Shown here in pieces: positions 45,785 through 54,484 of a stretch of 64,000 nucleotides of DNA. The notes below the pieces were generated by a model. It did no database searches. It had not been told where the DNA came from and saw only the letters and a program-made list of their open reading frames with translations. The stretch is from positions 52,570 through 116,569 of the forward strand of contig NZ_CABPSQ010000015.1 in NCBI RefSeq assembly GCF_902459775.1, read 5' to 3'. Every line of letters begins with the position of its first letter. Within the stretch, counting starts at the first letter, position 1. The position numbers were made by a program, and so were the translations under genes. This DNA is from Pandoraea captiosa (GTDB taxonomy: Bacteria > Pseudomonadota > Gammaproteobacteria > Burkholderiales > Burkholderiaceae).

Positions 45785-46846
45785 CTAAGCGGTCGGCGAG
45801 ACGTCTGGCAGAACCTCCGCCAACACGCAGAGCGTGTCGCCGATACCGATGCGCCCCGGAAAGTGTCGGCCGATCAGCATACCATCGCGGCGGGCCCGAT
45901 ATTCCTGCGGTGCGGCGCCGGTGCGCGTCACGTCGTGAATGCGGGCGATCACGTCGCAACGCTTGACCATCGCGCCGAGATCGTGGCGCATCTCAAGCAA
46001 TCCATCGTGTTCGCTGGTGAGGTAGCAGTCGTCGTCAGGCATGGCGAGTCGCACCGTCGGCGCACTGGTGACGGCGTCGGCGCCGTCGCGCCACGCCACA
46101 TCTGCCGGCACGATCCCCGCGTGCACCAGCACGCCGTACACCCCGCGATGCGCGATGGCGATATGGCGCGCGCTTGCCGTTCCGCCGCCCCCGAGTTCGG
46201 TCGTGACGAACACCTTGCCCTGCGACTCGGCCGCGCTGTCGTAGAGACCGTGCGAATCCGGGTCGCGCATGCGCAGCGAGTACGGGGCGCCGAAGGCTCG
46301 CATCGCCGCGTCGCTGCGCGCCTGCTGTTGGGCATCCTCGCGTTCGTGAATGGCGGCGAACGGCAGAAAATCGAGCGTGCGACCACCGGAATGAATATCG
46401 AGCACGATATCCGCCATGGGCAACAGGCAACGGGAGAAGTAATCGGCGATGCGCTCGGTCACCGTGCCATCGGCGCGCCCCGGGAAGGCGCGATTGAGGT
46501 TGCCGCCGTCGTGCGGCGACGTACGTCTTCCTGCACGTACGGCGGGCGCGTTCATGAATGGCACGATGATGACGGTGCCGGTGACGTCGCGCGTCTTGAG
46601 GGCATTGGCTAGCCGCGACAGCACGATCGGGCCCTCGTATTCGTCGCCATGATTGCCGCCGGTCAGCAGCGCGACGGGGCCGTCGCCGCGCCGGATCACC
46701 GTGATCGGCACCATGACGGCACCCCAAGCGCTGGTGTCGTTCGAGTCCGGAATCTTCAGAAAGCCGTGCTGCACGCCGTCCCGATGGAAATCGACGCTCG
46801 GGTGAACGCGTGGCGCCATCATGGGCATTGCCTGGTCGCGACACAT
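45785..46846 (-). CDS. succinylglutamate desuccinylase/aspartoacylase family, DoeB-like
   Basis: A 353-residue zinc deacylase. Metal-binding GGNHGDEYEGP (about residue 65), a NLNRAFPGR substrate segment and DIHSGG are in the right order for this family. Its length and full sequence look like DoeB, which removes the acetyl group of N-acetyl-diaminobutyrate in ectoine breakdown. It starts 2 bp after the 2-hydroxyacid dehydrogenase stop; ATG 46828 is an alternative start. The ectoine hydrolase DoeA is not in the window. Confidence 0.83.
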   Translation of the reverse strand: MCRDQAMPMMAPRVHPSVDFHRDGVQHGFLKIPDSNDTSAWGAVMVPITVIRRGDGPVALLTGGNHGDEYEGPIVLSRLANALKTRDVTGTVIIVPFMNAPAVRAGRRTSPHDGGNLNRAFPGRADGTVTERIADYFSRCLLPMADIVLDIHSGGRTLDFLPFAAIHEREDAQQQARSDAAMRAFGAPYSLRMRDPDSHGLYDSAAESQGKVFVTTELGGGGTASARHIAIAHRGVYGVLVHAGIVPADVAWRDGADAVTSAPTVRLAMPDDDCYLTSEHDGLLEMRHDLGAMVKRCDVIARIHDVTRTGAAPQEYRARRDGMLIGRHFPGRIGIGDTLCVLAEVLPDVSPTA

Positions 46847-46848
46847 GC

Positions 46849-47793
46849 TCAGTAGCCTCGCGCCAGGTCGACGTTGCCGGGAATGCGACCGGTCTCGCGA
46901 AACTCGCGCAGGTTCCGGGCAATCACCTGCGCAGCCGTCTCGTGATCGGTGGGGGCGGAGATGTGCGGCAGCACGGTTACCTGAGGATGGCTCCACAGTA
47001 ACGAATCGACCGGCAGCGGTTCGACGTCGAAGACATCCAGCACCGCGTGTGAGAGGTGGTTGCGATCGAGCGCGTCGAGCAGCGCGCTCGTGACGACGAT
47101 GGGGCCGCGCGAAAAATTGATGAGCGAGGCGCCCGCTTTCATGCGAGCGAGGCGACCGGCATCGAGCATCCCTCGGGTTTGTGCGGTCAGCGGCATCAGA
47201 CTGACGACGATGTCGCTGCTGCCGAGCATGGCGTTCAGGCCGTCCTCGCCCGAAAAGGTCTCGATGCCGTCGAGCGTCTTCGGCGAGCGGCGCCATCCGC
47301 GCACGACGAATCCGGCCTCGCGCAATCGTGCTGCGGCGACCTGTCCGAGCTCACCCAGGCCGAGCAATCCCACATGCGTTTGCGACGGTTTCCGATAGGG
47401 GTGCTGCGCCCATACCCGCTGCGTCTGCGCACGCGCATAGCGAGGCATGTCCCGTTGCAGGTAGTAGGTCCAGGCGAGTACGGCTTCGGCCATGGTGCGC
47501 GACATCTCGGGGTCGATCAGCCGCATGATCGGCGGACTGCCCGGCCCGAGTGCGGCGACGAGCGACTCCACACCCGCCCACAGACTCTGGATCCACAGCA
47601 GGCCGGGCAGCGCGGCCACGTCGGCCGGATCCGGGTTTGCGACCACGGCGACGCGCACTTGCTCGCGTTGCGACGCCGACAACGCCGCCAGCGGCGCGAT
47701 GGTTTCGCCGGGCAGCGCTCGGCGCAGCGCGTCGAGGTACGGACGCTGATAGTCCGGCGACATCCGGCTCAGGAAGGCAATGACGGACGGCAT
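46849..47793 (-). CDS. D-2-hydroxyacid dehydrogenase (GhrA-like)
   Basis: A 314-residue NAD(P)-dependent dehydrogenase reducing a 2-keto acid such as glyoxylate or hydroxypyruvate. It has the Rossmann motif GLLGLGELGQVAAARL (about residue 142), NFSRGPIV with the substrate Arg, and LWSHPQVTVLPHISAPT with the catalytic His. It sits between the DUF1185 gene and the DoeB-like gene in one run. The upstream gene's open frame runs on into this gene, see 47351-48448. Confidence 0.9.
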   Translation of the reverse strand: MPSVIAFLSRMSPDYQRPYLDALRRALPGETIAPLAALSASQREQVRVAVVANPDPADVAALPGLLWIQSLWAGVESLVAALGPGSPPIMRLIDPEMSRTMAEAVLAWTYYLQRDMPRYARAQTQRVWAQHPYRKPSQTHVGLLGLGELGQVAAARLREAGFVVRGWRRSPKTLDGIETFSGEDGLNAMLGSSDIVVSLMPLTAQTRGMLDAGRLARMKAGASLINFSRGPIVVTSALLDALDRNHLSHAVLDVFDVEPLPVDSLLWSHPQVTVLPHISAPTDHETAAQVIARNLREFRETGRIPGNVDLARGY

Positions 47794-48448
47794 CGCGGCG
47801 CTCGCTCAGTGATTCGGGACCGACGGGAGCAACAGGGGCGGTGGGGGCAGCGGGAGCCGCGGAGGTAGCCGCATCGCTGGCCATCTCTTCCATGTCCTGG
47901 AACCGGTCGGCGATGCGCGGATGCACGCGGCCGCCGTCGGACGCGCCGATCGCCAGCAGGATCTCGTCGGCGGCCGGGGCGTCCGTCATCTGGAACGTTG
48001 CCGTGATGAAGTGCGAGCGTTTGCCCGTCTCCGACTTGTGAATCATCGGCACCGACACCAGCGTGCCCGGGCCGACGCGCGTGTTCGTGAACGGCAGGAA
48101 CGCCGTGCCGTTCACCGCGCTGCGGAACAGATTGCCGAAGCGCAGGGTGTGGATGATGGCCGAAGCATGTTCGATTTCACCGTTCGTGCCCACGACAGCG
48201 GCTTTGCCGTAGGCCTGGACACGCTCGCCGGGCATGAGTTCGACCAGCCGTTGCGTCATGAGCGCGCCGAGCGCCGGTGCGAGGCGAAGGATCTCCGGGC
48301 GCAGATTCTCCACGAAACCCTGGCCGGCCCACGGGTTGCGAATCACCGCGGCGACGACGACCGTTGTGACGGGCGTCTCGGCGGCCTTGCCGCCTTCGCG
48401 GTAGGTGGTCTCGACGAAGGTTGCGATCTTGCGAAGCTCTTGTTTCAC
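47351..48448 (-). CDS. amino acid synthesis (DUF1185) family protein with run-on end
   Basis: The first 190 residues (MKQELRKIATFVETTYREGG to about DRFQDMEEM) are a normal DUF1185 protein, which is usually about 190-200 residues. After an Ala/Pro/Val-rich tail the frame misses its stop and reads 443 bp into the dehydrogenase gene as Arg-rich nonsense, giving 365 codons. In the next frame a TGA occurs 12 bp before the dehydrogenase ATG, just where the normal stop should be. A one-base change in the C/G-run tail would explain this. Function of the family is unknown. Confidence 0.65.
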   Translation of the reverse strand: MKQELRKIATFVETTYREGGKAAETPVTTVVVAAVIRNPWAGQGFVENLRPEILRLAPALGALMTQRLVELMPGERVQAYGKAAVVGTNGEIEHASAIIHTLRFGNLFRSAVNGTAFLPFTNTRVGPGTLVSVPMIHKSETGKRSHFITATFQMTDAPAADEILLAIGASDGGRVHPRIADRFQDMEEMASDAATSAAPAAPTAPVAPVGPESLSERRDAVRHCLPEPDVAGLSASVPRRAAPSAARRNHRAAGGVVGVATRASARRRGRKPGSGRRGRAARPAVDPESVGGCGVARRRTRAGQSADHAADRPRDVAHHGRSRTRLDLLPATGHASLCACADAAGMGAAPLSETVANACGIARPG

Positions 48449-48637
48449 GGGTGTCTCCTGTTGCGCTGCAATAGCGATGCCGTCTCTTGCTGCAATCGCC
48501 GCGAGAGGGTTCGAAGGCTGCGCACCGAGACGACCCGGCGCGCTTCGGAAATAGCTGGCAAACGCTCGCGACTGGTTCGTGGCTTGCCGATGTGACCCAT
48601 GCTAGGGTGCCGAAACGCGCGGGTCTTCCATCGGAAC

Positions 48638-48664
48638 GTCGGAAGATCTTTTTTTTCTTCCGAC
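48638..48664. promoter_or_regulatory. palindrome upstream of the GAF/PucR-type regulator
   Basis: GTCGGAAGA and TCTTCCGAC form a perfect 9-bp inverted repeat around a T-rich 9-nt spacer, ending 39 bp before the regulator start. A further TCTTCC / TCGGAA pair lies at 48624-48636. It lies in the 255-bp gap between divergent genes and is a good operator candidate; a terminator reading is less likely given its place. Confidence 0.45.
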
Positions 48665-48703
48665 GCTTTGGTGTAGATTTTTTGGCAGGCAAGGAGACAA
48701 GCG

Positions 48704-50647
48704 ATGCCGGAACATCACCAACAGCTCATGGCGTTGCGCCATGTCGCCAGTCAGATCAGCAACGACGAAGATATCGAGGCGCTGTTTCGCGACCTCGTGC
48801 GTGGCGCAGTGCAGCAAGGCGGTTGGGATCTCGGCTCGGTCATGAGCATCGACCTCGCGCATGGCTATGGGCTCGTGATCACGCGTTTCGAGACGAGCAT
48901 GCTGCCGCAGCATGTCGAGGACCGTTGGGAGCTGGCGACCAGTCCGTCGCTCATCGCTTTGCAGACCAATGAGCCCGTCTACATTCGCGATGCGTTGGAA
49001 AGCACGCAATTCCCCGGTTACCGGCGCGAAGCGCAGGAACGCGGCTATCGCACGGTGCTCGTGCTGCCGATGGCCTCGCGCGATACGGAGGGGCGGCCCA
49101 TGGTGCTCACGGTCGCCTCGCGCAAGGTCCGCGATGTCGGCGACGACGATCTGACCTTCATGGCGACGGTCGTGCACCTCGGCGCGATCGCCGTCGAGCG
49201 CGCGCATCGTCAGCGTGCGCAGGTGATGGCTCATGAGCGTTTGCAACGCACGCTCGAAGCCCAGCGCACGTTGCTGGGCGACGTGCTCGCCGGCGGCTCG
49301 CTCGATCAACTGACGTCGTCGCTGGGCGATCTGATCGGACGCCCTGTGCTCGTCATCGATTTCCTTGCGAATCGATGGCACGCATCCGCCTCGCCCGTTC
49401 CCTCGCAGATGGACGATGCGGCGTGGACACGCTCGCTCTCGGGCGCACAGGGTCGCGAACTCGGTACGACGGTGCGCGACGCGTTGCAACGCTACCGTCA
49501 GACGCGACTCGACATACCGCTTGGCCGTCCGTCCGCCCAGGCCATCGTTGGCGCATGGATCGAACCGCTCATGGTCGACGACGATCTCGTTGGGGCACTG
49601 CTCACGTTCGGCGACGACGCCTTGAGCGATCTCCAGCAGCTACTGCTCGAAAGTGCTCGCTTCGCGCTGAGCGTTCAGCTCATGCGCAGCGTCGTGCGAT
49701 TCCGTTTCGAGACGCGCACGCTCACCGAACTGTTTTTCGAGATCGTGGAGCGCCGCTGGCGCGACGAGGACGACGTTCTGGGTCGCGCTCGCCGTCTGGG
49801 CGTGGCGCTCGACGCGCCGCTGCGCATGATGGTCGTCGATTATCCCGACCAGCGAACGAATGCAGACGCAGGGCGTGCGGCCGGACACCTCTCGCTCGAG
49901 AGCCACAGCACGGTCGAATTGCTCGCCCGACAGTTGAGCGTGCCGATGCATATCGTGACGGTCGGCGGCGGTCTGGTCTGTCTGGTGCCGCAGGACGGCG
50001 CCGCCGACGACACCACGCTCGCGCGTCTTGCCCGACGCATGAGCGAAGCGCTGGCGAGGTCATTGGGACGTGAGCCAATCGTTGTCATGAGCGACGTGTG
50101 CGAGGGACTGGAGCCCCTCGCCCGCGAATGGGAGCGTTGCTGGCGCATGATCCGCGTGGCGCGCAAGTTCGGTCGCAGCGGCCCGCTCGACATGCCGGGA
50201 CTCGGCCCGTTGCCGATGCTCATGGGGGCCGCCGATTCTTCCGACGTCCATGGTTTCGTGGACGGCACCATCGGCAAGCTCGTCGAGCACGACCGGCAGT
50301 CAGGATCCCCATATCTGGAGACGCTGGCCGAATATCTGCGCGCCGGTTGCCGCAGTCAGCCGTGCGCCGACGCGATGGGCCTGCACGTTACGACACTGCG
50401 CTACCGTCTGACGCGCATCCAGGAGCTGTTCGGGATCGACGTGGAGACGCCCGAGCGTCGGTTTGCGGTGGAACTGGCGATTCACCTCCATACGCTGACG
50501 AAGGGCGCGACTCCCAACGCCTCGGGGCGGACATCTTCCGGCGAAGCGACGAAGGCCAAAGCCACGATGCCTGGCACGTCGAATCTGCGTGCCGGCGGGC
50601 GCGTGGCGAGTGCCTCCATGAAAACCCTGCCGCGCAATCGAGAGTAA
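48704..50647 (+). CDS. GAF-domain PucR/CdaR-type transcriptional regulator
   Basis: A 647-residue activator. The N-terminal 1-180 looks like a GAF sensor domain; the middle (about 210-520) is a long effector-linked region; the C-terminus (about 535-600, YLRAGCRSQPCADAMGLHVTTLRYRLTRIQELFG) is the PucR helix-turn-helix. The tail after residue 605 is disordered. It is read in the same direction as the oxygenase and transport genes that follow and likely activates them in response to the pathway substrate. Confidence 0.85.
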   Translation: MPEHHQQLMALRHVASQISNDEDIEALFRDLVRGAVQQGGWDLGSVMSIDLAHGYGLVITRFETSMLPQHVEDRWELATSPSLIALQTNEPVYIRDALESTQFPGYRREAQERGYRTVLVLPMASRDTEGRPMVLTVASRKVRDVGDDDLTFMATVVHLGAIAVERAHRQRAQVMAHERLQRTLEAQRTLLGDVLAGGSLDQLTSSLGDLIGRPVLVIDFLANRWHASASPVPSQMDDAAWTRSLSGAQGRELGTTVRDALQRYRQTRLDIPLGRPSAQAIVGAWIEPLMVDDDLVGALLTFGDDALSDLQQLLLESARFALSVQLMRSVVRFRFETRTLTELFFEIVERRWRDEDDVLGRARRLGVALDAPLRMMVVDYPDQRTNADAGRAAGHLSLESHSTVELLARQLSVPMHIVTVGGGLVCLVPQDGAADDTTLARLARRMSEALARSLGREPIVVMSDVCEGLEPLAREWERCWRMIRVARKFGRSGPLDMPGLGPLPMLMGAADSSDVHGFVDGTIGKLVEHDRQSGSPYLETLAEYLRAGCRSQPCADAMGLHVTTLRYRLTRIQELFGIDVETPERRFAVELAIHLHTLTKGATPNASGRTSSGEATKAKATMPGTSNLRAGGRVASASMKTLPRNRE

Positions 50648-50740
50648 ATGATGTCGCTTCTCCTGCGATTCGACGGAAGCTGACAAAAAAGTCCTCGCCT
50701 ATCGTTGACCTCAACGTAATGACGTTTCGAGGTGAACGAC

Positions 50741-51757
50741 ATGCAAGCTGTCGCCCAACAGAGCCAGACACCGACGCCCGCTGATGCCTGCGCGAGCGCA
50801 ATCTCCGCCATCGACCCGGTAGCGCTGCGCCGCGCGCTCGGCACGTTCGTGACGGGCGTGACCGTGGTCACCACACGCGACGAAGCGGGTCGTGCGCGCG
50901 GCATGACCGCCAACTCCTTCACGTCCGTCTCGCTCGATCCACCCCTGTTGCTCGTATGCATCGGTAAAAGTGCGGCGAGCTATCCCGTGTTTCAGAGCAC
51001 GGCGCACTTCGCCGTCAATCTGTTGCACGAGGGGCAGACCGAGGTGTCGAACCTGTTTGCATCGAAGTCCGCGGACAAGTTCACGACGCTCGGGCATGAC
51101 GTGGTCCACACCGGCGCGCCGGTCCTCACGGATTGTCTGACGTGGTTCGACTGCACCGTGCACAACCGCGTGGACGCCGGCGATCACCTCATCCTGATCG
51201 GTCAGATTCAGGCATTCGGTACGAGCCCGGCTGCGCCCCTCGGCTTCTGTCGAGGCCGCTATGCGCAGGTGAAGGATCCGCTGCCGCCGGGCTGGCTGTC
51301 CTCGCACGACATGATCGTCGGCTATCTGATCGACGCCAACGGCAGCCTGTTGCTCGCGCAGGACGGCAGGGGTGGCTGGGTGCTGCCCAGCGCGCCGCGC
51401 CGACTCGCCAACGGGCGCCTGCCGCTCACCGGTGGCGGCGAACTGGCGCTGGTGCCGCACGACACCTTTCTCTATTCGGTGTTCGACACCGCAGAGAGCG
51501 ATCCCGGCTATCTGATGTACCGGGCGCGACTCGCACAACCGCTCTCGCAGCAAGAACTCCCGCCGAACTTCCGGTTCTTCCCGTTCGATCAGCTGCCCTA
51601 CGACGACATCGCGTCACGCGAGATTCGCTCGATGGTGCGTCGCTACGTGCGCGAGACGGCCGGCGGCCACTTCGGCATCTACATGGATTCCCACGACGGC
51701 GGGCGTATCGCGATGGTGAGCGATGCGCAGCCGTGGACCCAACTCTCCCAAGTCTGA
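50741..51757 (+). CDS. flavin reductase fused to a C-terminal domain
   Basis: A 338-residue protein. Residues 20-180 are an FMN reductase split barrel (ALGTFVTGVTVVTT, MTANSFTSVSLDPPLLL), the usual reduced-flavin supplier of two-component monooxygenases. Residues 190-335 form an extra domain (MIVGYLIDANGSLLLAQDG, later GGWVLPSAPRR) with a Nudix-like outline but no Nudix box. The luciferase-like monooxygenase at 53327 is its likely partner. ATG 50741 follows a GAGGTG site; GTG 50732 is possible. Confidence 0.82.
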   Translation: MQAVAQQSQTPTPADACASAISAIDPVALRRALGTFVTGVTVVTTRDEAGRARGMTANSFTSVSLDPPLLLVCIGKSAASYPVFQSTAHFAVNLLHEGQTEVSNLFASKSADKFTTLGHDVVHTGAPVLTDCLTWFDCTVHNRVDAGDHLILIGQIQAFGTSPAAPLGFCRGRYAQVKDPLPPGWLSSHDMIVGYLIDANGSLLLAQDGRGGWVLPSAPRRLANGRLPLTGGGELALVPHDTFLYSVFDTAESDPGYLMYRARLAQPLSQQELPPNFRFFPFDQLPYDDIASREIRSMVRRYVRETAGGHFGIYMDSHDGGRIAMVSDAQPWTQLSQV

Positions 51758-51772
51758 CCCTGGAGTCAATCG

Positions 51773-53284
51773 ATGCATACGACGGTACAAACGCTGGAAG
51801 GCTCACGCCAGCAGTTGTTTATTGACGGACAGTTCACCGCGCCGCACAGCAACGAATACGTTCCGAGCTACGACCCGACGACCGGCCGTGCATGGTACGA
51901 ATTCGCGCAAGCCGACGCGCTCGACGTCGACCGTGCCGTGCGCTCTGCGCAGGCGGCGCTCGTCAATCCCGCATGGCGACGCATGACGCAAACGGAGCGC
52001 GGCAAGCTGGTGCGCAAGCTCGGTGAGCTGGTGCTTGCCAACGCGGAAGCGCTCGCCGCCATCGAGTGCCGCGACAACGGCAAGCTGCTCAAGGAAATGC
52101 GGGCACAGATGCGCGCGATTCCCGATTCGTACTCGTATTTCGCCGGCATGGCGGACAAACTGCAGGGCGACACCATCCCCGTCAACAAGCTCGACACGCT
52201 GAACTTCAACACCCGGGAGCCGATCGGGGTGGTCGGCATGATCATTCCGTGGAATTCGCCGCTGATGATGCTCACCGGCACGCTCGCGCCGTGTCTTGCG
52301 ATCGGCAACACCATTGTGGTCAAGCCGTCGGAGCACGCCACGGCTTCCACCCTCGCGCTCGCCGAACTGGTCATCGAAGCCGGAATTCCGCCGGGCGTCG
52401 TCAACGTGGTGACGGGCGACGGCGTGACCACCGGCGACGCGCTCACGCGTCACCCCGGCATTGCCAAATACGTCTTCACGGGCAGCACCGTGACGGGACG
52501 AAAGATCGCGGGCAACGCCGCGCAGAATCTGGTGCCGTGTCAGATGGAACTCGGCGGCAAGTCGCCGCACGTGGTGTTCGGCGATGTGGACATCGAGCGC
52601 GCTGTGAATGGCGTGGTCTCGGGCGTATTTGCCGCGGCAGGTCAGACTTGCGTGGCGGGTTCGCGTTGCTTCGTCGAGGCATCCGTCTACGAGCGTTTCG
52701 TCGAAGCGCTGGTCGAGCGCACGCGTCGTGTGCGCGTGGGACACCCGGCGCACGAAGACACCGACATCGGCCCGCTGGCGCTGGCCGCGCAGCTGGACAA
52801 GGTCGAGGGTTACGTGGCGTCCGGCATTCAGGAAGGCGCGCGCGTGGCGGCCGGCGGCCAGCGCCCGGCACGCGACGACCTTGCCGGCGGCTGGTATTAC
52901 GAGCCGACCGTCATGACGCAGGCGCGTAACGACATGCGTTTCATGCAGGAAGAGATCTTCGGGCCTGTGGTCGGCGTCATGCCGTTTTCCGACGAGGCCG
53001 AACTCATGGAACTGGCGAACGCCACCGAGTACGGCCTGGCCGCCGGCATCTGGACCCGCGACATCGACCGCGCCATGCGCTTCGCGCGCGACGTGGAGGC
53101 GGGCACCGTCTGGATCAACACCTATCGCTCGGCGGCGTACATGTCCGCCAATGGCGGCACCAAGCACAGCGGCTATGGCCGTCGCGGCGGCTTCGAGGTG
53201 ATGCGCGAGTTCTCGCGTCTGAAGAACGTCGTGATCGATTACTCAGGGGCGATGCAGGATCCGTTCGTGATCCGTCTGCGCTGA
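51773..53284 (+). CDS. aldehyde dehydrogenase
   Basis: A 503-residue NAD(P)-dependent aldehyde dehydrogenase with IPWNSPLMMLTGTL, FTGSTVTGR, MELGGKSPHVVFGD and catalytic Cys in AAGQTCVAGSR (about Cys 298). It is most like the betaine-aldehyde or general class rather than the two semialdehyde enzymes at 38931 and 43589. It lies 15 bp after the flavin reductase and probably oxidises an aldehyde released by the monooxygenase. Confidence 0.9.
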   Translation: MHTTVQTLEGSRQQLFIDGQFTAPHSNEYVPSYDPTTGRAWYEFAQADALDVDRAVRSAQAALVNPAWRRMTQTERGKLVRKLGELVLANAEALAAIECRDNGKLLKEMRAQMRAIPDSYSYFAGMADKLQGDTIPVNKLDTLNFNTREPIGVVGMIIPWNSPLMMLTGTLAPCLAIGNTIVVKPSEHATASTLALAELVIEAGIPPGVVNVVTGDGVTTGDALTRHPGIAKYVFTGSTVTGRKIAGNAAQNLVPCQMELGGKSPHVVFGDVDIERAVNGVVSGVFAAAGQTCVAGSRCFVEASVYERFVEALVERTRRVRVGHPAHEDTDIGPLALAAQLDKVEGYVASGIQEGARVAAGGQRPARDDLAGGWYYEPTVMTQARNDMRFMQEEIFGPVVGVMPFSDEAELMELANATEYGLAAGIWTRDIDRAMRFARDVEAGTVWINTYRSAAYMSANGGTKHSGYGRRGGFEVMREFSRLKNVVIDYSGAMQDPFVIRLR

Positions 53285-53326
53285 TCGAGCCCACAACCCC
53301 AACGAAAACTCACTGGAGATCCACCC

Positions 53327-54481
53327 ATGAAATTCTCCGTTTCGCTCAGCATGGAGCGTTTCTCGCCGCAGGACACGATGAGCGACGCCGTGCGCAACAT
53401 GCTGCACCTCGCGCGCATCGCCGACGAGGGCGGATTCGAGACGCTGTGGACCGCCGAGCACCACACCATCGAATGCACCATCTCGCCGAACCCGTTCATC
53501 ACGCTCACGTGGCTCTCGCAGCACACCGAGCAGATCCGGTTGGGCACTGCCACCATCGTGGCGCCGTACTGGTCGCCGATCCGGCTGGCCGGCGAGGCCG
53601 CCATGTGCGACCACCTCACGGGCGGGCGTCTCGAATTCGGTATCGCGCGCGGCGCATATCAGTATGAATTCGACCGCATGGCCGGGGGCATTCCGCAGCA
53701 GGAGGGGGTGGCTTACATGAAGGAGCTGGTCCCGGCAGTCAAGAAGCTGTGGGAGGGCGACTATGCGCACGACGGGCACTACTGGAAGTTCCCACTCGCC
53801 ACGTCGGTGCCCAAGCCGCTGCAACAGCCACATCCGCCGATCTGGGTGGCCACGCGTGACCCGGGGAGCTTCGACTGGGCGGTTGGCGTTGGGGCCAACA
53901 TTCTGTCCACGCCGCTCGCCGCACCCGTGTCCGAAGTCGCGGTACTGGGCGAGAAGTTCCGCAAGGCGGTGGCCGACCATCCGGAGCGTGCGCGTCCGCG
54001 TTTCATGATGCTGCGTCGCACCTGCGTGTACGACCGGGCGCAGGACTGGGAAGTCGCGGTGCGCCACAGCGTGGACTTCGGCCGCACGTTCGAGAACCTG
54101 ATGCAGAACATCGGCACCGTCAACAATGGCTTTCCTGAGGCCGTGCCGTACGAGTCGGTCGTCGGGCGGGCGAACTACGACCCGGCGGCGATTCGCGAAA
54201 ACCTGATGTTCGGCACACCGGACGAGATCGTGCGCAAGCTCGAAGTCTACGAAGCGCAGGGGGTCGACCAGTTCTGCCTCGGCCTGTCGTTCAACCTGCC
54301 GTTCGAGTTGCAGGTCAAGACGCTGCGGCTGTTCATCGATGAAGTCATGCCGCATTTCGCAGCGCGCGAGGCGCAACGCGCCGGACAGGCGAGCGCGGCG
54401 GCGGCGGGGGCTGCGGGGGCTGCGGCTAAGCAGGCCGAGTCGGCGGTGCGTCCCGCAGCGTTCGCATCGGCGGGCCGCTGA
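53327..54481 (+). CDS. luciferase-like (LLM class) flavin monooxygenase
   Basis: A 384-residue TIM-barrel monooxygenase using reduced FMN and O2. Features are MKFSVSLSMERFSP, WTAEHHTIECTISPNP, RLGTATIVAPYWSPIRLAGEAA and the later LMFGTPDEIVRKLEVY. The C-terminus from about 345 is an Ala-rich tail from GC-repeat DNA. Together with the upstream flavin reductase it makes a two-component system that could cleave a C-N or C-S bond or insert oxygen. Substrate unknown. Confidence 0.88.
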   Translation: MKFSVSLSMERFSPQDTMSDAVRNMLHLARIADEGGFETLWTAEHHTIECTISPNPFITLTWLSQHTEQIRLGTATIVAPYWSPIRLAGEAAMCDHLTGGRLEFGIARGAYQYEFDRMAGGIPQQEGVAYMKELVPAVKKLWEGDYAHDGHYWKFPLATSVPKPLQQPHPPIWVATRDPGSFDWAVGVGANILSTPLAAPVSEVAVLGEKFRKAVADHPERARPRFMMLRRTCVYDRAQDWEVAVRHSVDFGRTFENLMQNIGTVNNGFPEAVPYESVVGRANYDPAAIRENLMFGTPDEIVRKLEVYEAQGVDQFCLGLSFNLPFELQVKTLRLFIDEVMPHFAAREAQRAGQASAAAAGAAGAAAKQAESAVRPAAFASAGR

Positions 54482-54484
54482 CCT

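Noticed and set aside
48647-48664. T-run plus hairpin as a terminator
   Set aside because: The T-run lies in the loop, not after the stem, and it sits in a divergent promoter gap; an operator fits better.
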